64,000 nt of DNA. Origin: Ardenticatenaceae bacterium (lineage in GTDB: Bacteria; Chloroflexota; Anaerolineae; Promineifilales; Promineifilaceae). A program made the translations under genes and the position numbers. A model generated the notes under the pieces. That model saw only the letters and a list, made by a program, of their open reading frames with translations. It was not told the DNA's origin and did no database searches. Location: positions 248,001-312,000 of the forward strand of contig JACKCC010000009.1 of NCBI GenBank assembly GCA_020634245.1. Direction: 5' to 3'. This document shows positions 42,375 through 49,876 of the stretch, piece after piece (position 1 is the first letter of the stretch; the number at the start of each line of letters is the position of its first letter).

Positions 42375-43561
42375 AACGTTATTCTCCTGGCTCCCGTGAG
42401 ATTCTTCTTCGTCTGGTGCAGTGCCAATCCCGGCGGCATCGCCGAACCGAACGGATTTTGGCGGCGGAATTCACATACCGGGCACAAATCCGTTCCGGCT
42501 TTGGCGGCAAAGGGGGCATGGCACTTGCTGCACTTGGCCAGTTCACCTTGCTGCACGATTTGGTCAACGGCCGTGCCAAACACCTGCTCAAACGTCGGAT
42601 CATGCGTAAGGGTGATGGTGTTCGGCGCACAAACATGGCTGCACACATCACAGGCAATGCAAATTTGGGGTGAAAAGGTAAGCTGGTAACTGGATTTGGC
42701 TGTTTCCATTTGCAGCGCACCGGTCGGGCACACGCGGGCACAAACGCCGCACGCCGTGCAATCGTCATTCACCGCCAGCAGTGCAAATCCTGACATGGCT
42801 TGTTCAGAACTTGTTGCCGCCGGCATTTGTTTCACGGCTCGCAAAAGGTGCAGGCGTTGGTGGAACGGATTAGGATCAGCATCAACCGCAGAGGGTGAGG
42901 CGGCGGCTGGTTTTTTCTCGTTTTCCCGCCAACTGAAAAAACTCCTGCGCGACATAGGGGGAGAAGTGGCATTCCAGAACGGCCGTTTCGCAAAATCACC
43001 GGCCACAACATCAACACAGGCTAACGTCTCCGCCCGCTCCCACAAAGCCAGCAACCCTTGCGCCTGCTGTATCTGACTCTCCACTTGCGACCGCAGTTGG
43101 CTCCAAGGGCAATCGGCGCAGGCATCCAGCCGCACCACAACTTTTTCTAAACCCTGGCCAACCAAACCCAAATATGCCCCCACACCCAATCCGGCCAGAC
43201 AGCCGCGCACACGCACAGCTGCTGCCGCTGGACCTGTATCTACATTGGCATTCAGGCTGCAAACGACCTCAACCGTTTTTGCGCCAATGCGTTCGGCGCA
43301 GTTCAGCAGCGCTGGTACTTCGTCATCGGCCGTAAAAGCGCCCACCGGGCACACCGGCAGGCAGGCCCGGCAAAGCTGACAGCTTTCGACATCAAACGCG
43401 GGCGGTTTTCCCGGCTGAATCGCACTGGCTGGGCAAATGTCATAACAGGCTGTACACGTGGCAAATTTATCCGCTGCGTGCAGGCAGCGATCGGCGGCAA
43501 AGCCGAACGGTTTCGTAGCCAATGCTTCTCCCCAGCGTTCGGCCAGAGCCAGCAGATTCAC
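42371..43561 (-). CDS. Polyferredoxin (multi 4Fe-4S protein)
   Basis: A 396-residue iron-sulfur protein. Cluster motifs include CTACYDICPASAI, CQLCRACLPVCPVGAF, then CTACGVCARVCPTGAL and CIACDVCSHVCAPN, with a C-terminal rubredoxin-like CSKCHAPF...CPVCEF. A middle region (about residues 90-240) resembles the coenzyme F420-reducing-hydrogenase-delta/HdrA-associated type with scattered cysteines. It overlaps genes on both sides by 4 bp, so it forms one unit with TorD and radical SAM. A redox role in maturation is inferred. Confidence 0.8.
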   Translation of the reverse strand: MNLLALAERWGEALATKPFGFAADRCLHAADKFATCTACYDICPASAIQPGKPPAFDVESCQLCRACLPVCPVGAFTADDEVPALLNCAERIGAKTVEVVCSLNANVDTGPAAAAVRVRGCLAGLGVGAYLGLVGQGLEKVVVRLDACADCPWSQLRSQVESQIQQAQGLLALWERAETLACVDVVAGDFAKRPFWNATSPPMSRRSFFSWRENEKKPAAASPSAVDADPNPFHQRLHLLRAVKQMPAATSSEQAMSGFALLAVNDDCTACGVCARVCPTGALQMETAKSSYQLTFSPQICIACDVCSHVCAPNTITLTHDPTFEQVFGTAVDQIVQQGELAKCSKCHAPFAAKAGTDLCPVCEFRRQNPFGSAMPPGLALHQTKKNLTGARRITL

Positions 43562-44265
43562 GACTGTGTCACCTCCGGTAGGGGTATTTCTAAAATATGG
43601 CTTAGTTCCCGCAGTGCGCCGCGAATAACCAAAGCCAACCCGCGGTAAAAGTCGGTTTGGGCGTACTCCAACATCTGTTCACACCATAGCGGCGCCCACA
43701 ACAGCAAATGTTTCGACAGAAAGCCGCGCTGCGCCATCAGGGCCTGCTCCAACTGCAAGTCATTGCCTGTTTCCAGCGCAGTCAGACCCAACTGCGCTAA
43801 ATGGGCCACAAATATCAATTCCAATCCAATGTGGTCGTCCGGTTCCTGATGCAGTTTTTCTATTTCCAAGCCATAACGCAAATACCAGGCCCGCACGTCC
43901 ATCGTTTGGGTCTGAAAAACTAGCCGCTCATCACTGAAGTAAACCGATTCCCAGGGTGCAACGGGCAGTCTACGCATGCCGGTCAAAAGATTGGTGTAAT
44001 CGACTTGCAGTTCCTTAAACAAATCATCGGAACGGCCGTTCTGCTGAAAGACATCACTCCATTTTTCTAACAAAGCCAGCCCTTTCAAGACATCGGGATG
44101 AGCTTCGGCGAACGGTGCTTCAGTAAAAACCTCGTTATCCACTAACGCCTGTATGCCGTTCCTGGTTGGTATTTCGTAAAGGATTTTGCCCAGCAAACTG
44201 AAAAGCAATACTTCACCCGTTAACTGGATTTGCCACGCTGCGTTTGTTTGTTTCTCTGTTGTCAT
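43558..44265 (-). CDS. TorD/DmsD-family chaperone
   Basis: A 235-residue mostly helical protein. LFKELQVDYTNLLTGMRRLPVAPWESVYFSDERLVFQTQTMDVRAWYLRYGLE is the conserved segment of TorD/DmsD/NarJ-like chaperones (PxxPWESVY). They bind the Tat signal of molybdoenzymes and hold them for cofactor insertion. The ATG at 44265 is preferred over codons further upstream. It should serve the DmsA-like protein. Confidence 0.85.
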   Translation of the reverse strand: MTTEKQTNAAWQIQLTGEVLLFSLLGKILYEIPTRNGIQALVDNEVFTEAPFAEAHPDVLKGLALLEKWSDVFQQNGRSDDLFKELQVDYTNLLTGMRRLPVAPWESVYFSDERLVFQTQTMDVRAWYLRYGLEIEKLHQEPDDHIGLELIFVAHLAQLGLTALETGNDLQLEQALMAQRGFLSKHLLLWAPLWCEQMLEYAQTDFYRGLALVIRGALRELSHILEIPLPEVTQS

Positions 44266-44287
44266 GATCGTCGTCTCCAACGTTTTC

Positions 44288-46165
44288 TCACGTATTAACT
44301 GAATATTTTCTGTCTTTCCGCCGCCAGTATAAGGCCAAAAGGGGCACAATGAACAGCGATAATAGCACTATAAAATAGGTGATAAATGTAATGACTTGGG
44401 CCGTACTCACGCCAACTCGGGCCAGGCGATCCCGAATGCGCGCTTCCAGTGTGGGTTCCCAAACCAAAAAAAGCGGTGAGGATTGGTCGGCGTGCAGGGC
44501 AGTTACGGCCATCGGTTTAAGCGGTACAGCCTGCAAGCCGGTTTCATTAAACAGGTTAACCATCTGTCCCGTTTTTAATTCGATTGCATTTTCCTGCTGG
44601 CGGACCTGGGCACGGCCGTTCACCACATACAACCAGCCCCGCTTCCCCGGCAAGTACTCTAGAGCAAACTCGCCCGATGAAAGTGAAATCTCAACCGCCG
44701 GTGTGTCAATGACAACCGGCTGCGCGCTATCACTCTGACCCCACAGCCAGCCATTCTCCAGCACAATTGTTGTTCCGCTGACTTCGGCCTGGCTCTCGGC
44801 CGGAACAACCACAGCGCCATTGCCCCAGGCTATGATTTGCGTCTCCGGCTGCGGCGTCAACACGATGTCCACAGAGGATGGCGCGTCGGCGGAGAGATTG
44901 ACTCGTTTGGCCCGGCTGTAATAGCCCGGCGCGCTGGTCAGTAAGGAAATGGATTCTTGCGGGAGTTCGGTCAGTGTATATACTCCCGAATCAGGCAGTG
45001 TCGCTCTGGTCGCGCCGACCTGTTCCGGCGTAACCCAGGCAAAGGGGATGGGCGTACCGTTTTCGTCGAGGACACGGCCGTTCAAAACCAACCCGCTCGC
45101 ATCTTTCAGAGAAATTTCCGCCGTTGCCTCGAAATCAGCCAACAAATCAACTTCCTGGCTTTTGCCGGACAGCCCTTCGGTCAGCAAAGCGGTACCATCC
45201 ACGGCCAGCAAATAACGATCAATGGGCAGCGGAGCGAACGTAAAACCGCCCTGGTCAATCACAGTCTGGTAACTTTCGCCCGACGGCAGGCGAATCGCCC
45301 AAACCGGCAGCGATGCGGTGGCTCCCGAAATAGTACCCGCTATCTGCCCGGTGTGGGCTTTGACGGTGAGTATGAGGGGCGTGGTGACGGCCGTTTCCCC
45401 CGGCAGCAAAGTCAAGTCGGCTGTTGTCACGCCTTCGTACAGAACGCCATCAACCACTGTTGGTTCGACACGAAAAACATAATCGGTAGGCGCGGCTGTC
45501 AGCATTTCGGCGCGAATCAAGGCTTGACCCTGCTCGTTGCTGGCGCCGCTAAAACTACGGCTGCGCCACATGTACAGCCAGGTTGAGGCGTTGACTTTGA
45601 CACCGGCGACGGGCTGCTGCGGATTGTCGGCTAAAAGTACATTGATGGGCACGGCCGTATACACCGAACGATCAACAGTGATGTGTCGTTCAACCTGGGC
45701 TTGCTCGTTGGTGGGCGTAACGGCCGTGACCCGCAAAGTCAGTCCACCGGCCGGCAAATTCAAATTGCCGGACAGATGACAATAATAACTGCAAGTCAAA
45801 TGCTCTGCCGGAAACCGGCCATCCGAACCATCAGGATTAACCGTCACGACAAACTCAAACGTACCGTCCGGCTGAAGCGGTTGCGTTAACTCGCCGGCTA
45901 CTTCGTCACCTTGCAGCACTTCCAGGTGCGCGTTAACGGATGCCGGATCGCTGTCCAGTCCATCTACCCAGCCTTTAATCGGCACACTGTACAACAGCGA
46001 TGAGGGTCCGGCATAGAGCGTTTCACCTTCATTGGGCCATTCCAGATGAATTGCAAAAGGATTGTCCTGGGCGGCTGCGGGCAGGATACGGCCGTTGAGC
46101 GCCACTATCAGCAGCACACAAATTCCCCACAAGAAATCCTGCACGATCCGTCGTTTATCCGGCAT
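44288..46165 (-). CDS. Membrane-anchored exported protein with Ig-like and FecR-like parts
   Basis: A 625-residue protein: N-terminal signal segment (about 10-32), an extracytoplasmic body rich in beta sandwich-like stretches, including two carboxypeptidase-regulatory-like repeats (LVLNGRVLDENGTPIPFAWVTPE and GVKVNASTWLYMWRSRSFSGASNEQGQALI), then a FecR-like segment (GWLYVVNGRAQVRQQENAIELKTGQMVNL) and a C-terminal membrane helix (about 590-612) ending RRKDRKYS. It overlaps the cytochrome gene by 11 bp. No enzymatic motif is visible; it may be a scaffold or surface sensor for the respiratory complex. Confidence 0.65.
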   Translation of the reverse strand: MPDKRRIVQDFLWGICVLLIVALNGRILPAAAQDNPFAIHLEWPNEGETLYAGPSSLLYSVPIKGWVDGLDSDPASVNAHLEVLQGDEVAGELTQPLQPDGTFEFVVTVNPDGSDGRFPAEHLTCSYYCHLSGNLNLPAGGLTLRVTAVTPTNEQAQVERHITVDRSVYTAVPINVLLADNPQQPVAGVKVNASTWLYMWRSRSFSGASNEQGQALIRAEMLTAAPTDYVFRVEPTVVDGVLYEGVTTADLTLLPGETAVTTPLILTVKAHTGQIAGTISGATASLPVWAIRLPSGESYQTVIDQGGFTFAPLPIDRYLLAVDGTALLTEGLSGKSQEVDLLADFEATAEISLKDASGLVLNGRVLDENGTPIPFAWVTPEQVGATRATLPDSGVYTLTELPQESISLLTSAPGYYSRAKRVNLSADAPSSVDIVLTPQPETQIIAWGNGAVVVPAESQAEVSGTTIVLENGWLWGQSDSAQPVVIDTPAVEISLSSGEFALEYLPGKRGWLYVVNGRAQVRQQENAIELKTGQMVNLFNETGLQAVPLKPMAVTALHADQSSPLFLVWEPTLEARIRDRLARVGVSTAQVITFITYFIVLLSLFIVPLLALYWRRKDRKYSVNT

Positions 46166-47207
46166 TATCCACACTCGGTAACTCCTCGATATCCGTCGTC
46201 AAGCCCCACGGATTATCGGGATAGTGGCAGCGGGCACAGTCCACTTCGCGCTGCATATCATGTGATTGATAAGGTGCAGTGGTGTCACGCCCCAACAAAG
46301 ACGTCGTACGGAACGTCACCCATTGGTCCTGGTTTGGCAGAAGGCCAACCTCCAGACCTGAACCATCGTGGCAGGCAACACAGGTCACTGTAGCATGGAG
46401 GTTGCTATGCGCCGCCTGATACCGAACCTGAGCAAATCCACCCATCAGTAATTTATGGCAGTCCATACAGGCAACCGGCGTTTCATCCAGAATATTCATG
46501 TGAATATCGGCCACACTGGAATGGCAGTTGGTACATTCTTCATTATTTACCTGATCGCTGTGCTCAGGAATGAACACCGGGAAGCGGGCCGTAATATCGG
46601 CATGACAGCCACCGGTTGTACAACTGGCTGTGGTTGTGTGGGCATCATGGCAGTCGGTACAGGTAAAATCAGGGTGGGCGCTGCCGATTTCACGGCTGTG
46701 GCGCAATGTTTCTGTATCGGCATGGCATTTGCCACACAATTCGGTAGATGAGGCAACCGTCTCGTAATAATTGGTGCTGATATCCAGCCAGGCAATCTCG
46801 GAATCGGCCACACCATTCTCCATGCGGTGGCAAATAGCACAGCCAATATCTTGCCATTCCTCTTCCGGGACGAGGGGATTGTCTTGGGCAATACGTGGTT
46901 CCGGCTCGTTGGGGAATTTGCAGGAGACGCAGTTAGGCGGTGGATCGACCTTGGCCACCATATCCCAGTTTTGCGGCGAATGGCAGCGGGCACAGTAGGT
47001 GTTGGGTCCTTTTTCCAGGGCGTAGGTATTGGCGTGCGGGCTGCTTTCCCAGGCAGTCCAATACTCAGCCTGAACTGAAATGGTTGGCTCCGGTGATGGA
47101 GTTGGCTCTTCAGCGCTAACGGCCGGTTCCAGGCTGGGCTGGCAGCCAATTAACATGCTGGCCAACAGCAGCAACCAGGTATATCGAGTTAAAGGATAAT
47201 TTCTCAT
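46155..47207 (-). CDS. Multihaem c-type cytochrome lipoprotein with one CXXCK motif
   Basis: A 350-residue lipoprotein (lipobox LIGC, about residues 19-22). Haem motifs in order: CARCH, CVSCK, CAICH, CGKCH, CTDCH, CTTGGCH (four spacers), CTNCH, CMDCH, CVACH and CARCH, up to ten haems. The CXXCK site recalls the lysine-ligated active haem of NrfA-type enzymes. It is paralogous to the next cytochrome (shared NTYCARC, then CxSCK, CxICH, ELCxxCH order). It likely carries or delivers electrons outside the membrane. Confidence 0.85.
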   Translation of the reverse strand: MRNYPLTRYTWLLLLASMLIGCQPSLEPAVSAEEPTPSPEPTISVQAEYWTAWESSPHANTYALEKGPNTYCARCHSPQNWDMVAKVDPPPNCVSCKFPNEPEPRIAQDNPLVPEEEWQDIGCAICHRMENGVADSEIAWLDISTNYYETVASSTELCGKCHADTETLRHSREIGSAHPDFTCTDCHDAHTTTASCTTGGCHADITARFPVFIPEHSDQVNNEECTNCHSSVADIHMNILDETPVACMDCHKLLMGGFAQVRYQAAHSNLHATVTCVACHDGSGLEVGLLPNQDQWVTFRTTSLLGRDTTAPYQSHDMQREVDCARCHYPDNPWGLTTDIEELPSVDNAG

Positions 47208-47215
47208 AATGTTTT

Positions 47216-48205
47216 TTATGGTGTGCCGGGGGACACGGCCGTTTCCCCATTCGGATTGGGGTTGCGTTGAAAATATTCACACCAAAACAGCGATTCCCCC
47301 TGCTCGTGGCAAGCCTCACAACTCACTACTGGCACAACACTGGATGACTGCGGTTCCAAAGGATGATGACAACGAACACAGTTGATGTCTGTCGTGAGAT
47401 TGTGCGACGGCCAGGAAGTCAACGTATGGGCAAATCGGCGAGTGATGTATTCGTCATAATGCACGCTGTTCGCAATCGAGTCTTGCCAGATGGTAAGACG
47501 GCCGTTATCGTGGCAGGCTGTACAATTTACGCTGGGGTGACGGCCGTGTTCAACCGCGCCCGCCCCGGTATTGGGATCATGGCAGTCGGTACAGGCCGCT
47601 GGTTCACCATGCGCGCCGTGGCAGCGCGTACATTCCCAACCGGAGTGTATGGGGGAGGCTTCCTGCTCTTCTACGACTTCAAAACCGTGCTGCCCTTCAT
47701 GGCAATGAGCGCATAATTCCATCACATTGTCCACCGGCTCATATTCGCCCAAAGCCTGGTTCCAAAAAGCGATTGACGTAGAATAGGAATCGTCCACCGG
47801 AACATGGCAAATATCACAGGTGATGTTATGCCAATCGGCTTGAGAGACCAGCACTCCGGAGGCCAATTCGGGCCGGGGTGCACCGGGAACACGCTTGCAA
47901 GAACCACAGTCCAGCGCTTCCTGCGCCGCCGCATCCTGCGTCGGATCCCAGTTGACAGGAGCCTTGCAGCGGGCACAAGTAGTATTGGCTCCCATGCCTT
48001 CATCGTAGGTATCGGCATGGGCCGACTTTTCCCATTCCGCCTGGGCCTGGATCAGTTCTTCATCCGTGGCCACGCGGCCGACAGGTACGGTCGGCGGCTC
48101 CTGATTGAGACGGGGAGGAGAGGACATTTGGGCGGCAACGGCCGTTGCCAGGGGAACAACGATGGCCAAAACCACAGCCACGAACCCCCACTTCTCTGCT
48201 TTCAT
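47216..48205 (-). CDS. Multihaem c-type cytochrome with two CXXCK motifs
   Basis: A 329-residue exported protein. The signal peptide ends near AVAAQ (about residue 25). Haem motifs: CARCK, CGSCK, CDICH, CAHCH, CTRCH, CTDCH, CTACH, CVRCH and CEACH, nine in total. The first two are of the rare CXXCK type. The ATG at 48205 is chosen since the signal peptide begins there. It lies downstream of dmsC and 8 bp upstream of its paralogue, in the same operon. Confidence 0.85.
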   Translation of the reverse strand: MKAEKWGFVAVVLAIVVPLATAVAAQMSSPPRLNQEPPTVPVGRVATDEELIQAQAEWEKSAHADTYDEGMGANTTCARCKAPVNWDPTQDAAAQEALDCGSCKRVPGAPRPELASGVLVSQADWHNITCDICHVPVDDSYSTSIAFWNQALGEYEPVDNVMELCAHCHEGQHGFEVVEEQEASPIHSGWECTRCHGAHGEPAACTDCHDPNTGAGAVEHGRHPSVNCTACHDNGRLTIWQDSIANSVHYDEYITRRFAHTLTSWPSHNLTTDINCVRCHHPLEPQSSSVVPVVSCEACHEQGESLFWCEYFQRNPNPNGETAVSPGTP

Positions 48206-48318
48206 GGTGTGTCTTCCTTCGTTACGGGAGGGGCCATCGGCAATCACGCAGTCCCGTACGGATGAGGAAACAAAGGTGACTGGCACTTATAAGGTACCAG
48301 TCACCATATTACTAAAGG

Positions 48319-49239
48319 CTAAATGCCAATTTGTACGTGCGTGGCGTAAAACAGGAATCGTCCCAGTACCTCAGCCACCAGAACCAGGGCAAACGCGGCA
48401 TAGATCAGGTTGCCCATAATCTTTTCCCGCCCTGCACTAATAGCGTTTTGGTACAGGAAGAAACCAAACACACCGGCACCGATGAAGGCCAAAACCAGAC
48501 GCAGTGTAAACAAAACACCATAGTCTTGCACCATCATCCGGGCGCTCTCCTGAGCAGCAACATCGCCGACGGAAAGCGTGGTCAGGTAAATGGGAGCCAC
48601 GACGAGTTCAACGCCTAGAACGAGAACGGCCGTTACCGCAATCCAACGCACCACTTCTCGCAGCAGAGTACACTGCTCAGCCACACATTCAGGCTCCTGA
48701 CGCTGCACGTAAGCGTAATTAGCCACCAAAGCTGCACCCATAGCCAGCAAACCCAACAACAGCGCAGTTGCATAAAAAGCCACCGGCGTTGCCCAACTGT
48801 TCCAGGCCGGCTGCGTTTCCAACATATAAATTTTTGACATGCTAAAAACAGCGACCAACCCTACCACCGTAGCAACCCAGGCAACAATATTACGCACAGT
48901 CAAAGTAGCCACTTTACGCCACTGCATCAGCGCAAACACACCACCCAGCACCACAAAGAGCACTGTAAAGAAGACCTCACGGCTCAACCACGAAGCACCC
49001 AGATTGGTTACAGCCCTCGGTGCATTCAAGGGATTGCCCAAATGGAACAACGAAGCGATCATCGCCAGAACAATAACCGGTCCAATCGCCAGCAAAGCCC
49101 GATCACTCATCCGATCAGCCTGCTCCATTCCGGCCTTACGGGCCACAAAAAAGTGAACCAAACCCAGGATCAAGAATGCGCCGACCGACATTTGTGTCAG
49201 AATCGTAAACGTAATCAAAGCAACTTGTCGGACTTCCAT
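48319..49239 (-). CDS. dmsC: DmsC-like membrane anchor of the molybdoenzyme
   Basis: A 306-residue protein with about eight hydrophobic segments. IASLFHLGNPLNAPRAVTNLGASWLSREVFF and the C-terminal VAEVLGRFLFYATHV are the conserved DmsC segments. It anchors the DmsAB-like complex and oxidises menaquinol. The ATG at 49239 (MEVRQVALITF) follows GAGGAG and is adjacent to the dmsB stop. Confidence 0.88.
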   Translation of the reverse strand: MEVRQVALITFTILTQMSVGAFLILGLVHFFVARKAGMEQADRMSDRALLAIGPVIVLAMIASLFHLGNPLNAPRAVTNLGASWLSREVFFTVLFVVLGGVFALMQWRKVATLTVRNIVAWVATVVGLVAVFSMSKIYMLETQPAWNSWATPVAFYATALLLGLLAMGAALVANYAYVQRQEPECVAEQCTLLREVVRWIAVTAVLVLGVELVVAPIYLTTLSVGDVAAQESARMMVQDYGVLFTLRLVLAFIGAGVFGFFLYQNAISAGREKIMGNLIYAAFALVLVAEVLGRFLFYATHVQIGI

Positions 49240-49240
49240 C

Positions 49241-49873
49241 TCACATCTCCTCCGGCATACTGATAATTCTACCCGTACCAGTCCCGCTGACTTGCGCATC
49301 ACGATGGGGCGTGATTACCAAAGACGGTTCAGTAATGTTTGCTTTGGGCAATGGTTCAATAGCATCCACATCACCATACTTGGCCCGTAGTTCATCCAGT
49401 TCGCCAAAATCTAAAGCACGCATCACACACGCATCCACACAAGCCGGTTTTTGACCCTTATCCAACAAATCAGCACAGAACGTGCACTTGGTCATTACGC
49501 CTGCTTCTTCATCAAACTGTGGGGCACCATAAGGACAGGCCCATTCACAGTAACGGCAGCCGATGCATTTATCCTGATTGATCAAGACAACACCATCTTC
49601 ACGTTTGGTAATACCACCCACCGGGCAGCTTGCCGCACACAGAGGGCTTTGGCAGTGCATACAGGCCGCCGAAATTGCATAGGTAAACACGTTACTAGGG
49701 TGCCAGAGACCCTTATTTTCAGGATCAGGTATCCATTGGCCCCCACCATATTTGATCACACGACGCCAGTTTATACCCACCGGCAAATCGTTTTTATCCT
49801 TACAAGCAGCCATGCAAGCCTTGCAATCCGTACAGGCACTTGCATCAAAATAGAAGGCCATTTGTTTTGTCAT
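49241..49873 (-). CDS. dmsB: DmsB-like iron-sulfur subunit
   Basis: A 210-residue ferredoxin-like subunit with four clusters: CTDCKACMAACKDKNDLP, CMHCQSPLCAASCPVGG, CIGCRYCEWACPYG and CTFCADLLDKGQKPACVDAC. The order is that of DmsB. It carries electrons from the DmsC anchor to the molybdenum subunit. It lies 3 bp after dmsA. Confidence 0.9.
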   Translation of the reverse strand: MTKQMAFYFDASACTDCKACMAACKDKNDLPVGINWRRVIKYGGGQWIPDPENKGLWHPSNVFTYAISAACMHCQSPLCAASCPVGGITKREDGVVLINQDKCIGCRYCEWACPYGAPQFDEEAGVMTKCTFCADLLDKGQKPACVDACVMRALDFGELDELRAKYGDVDAIEPLPKANITEPSLVITPHRDAQVSGTGTGRIISMPEEM

Positions 49874-49876
49874 CGC

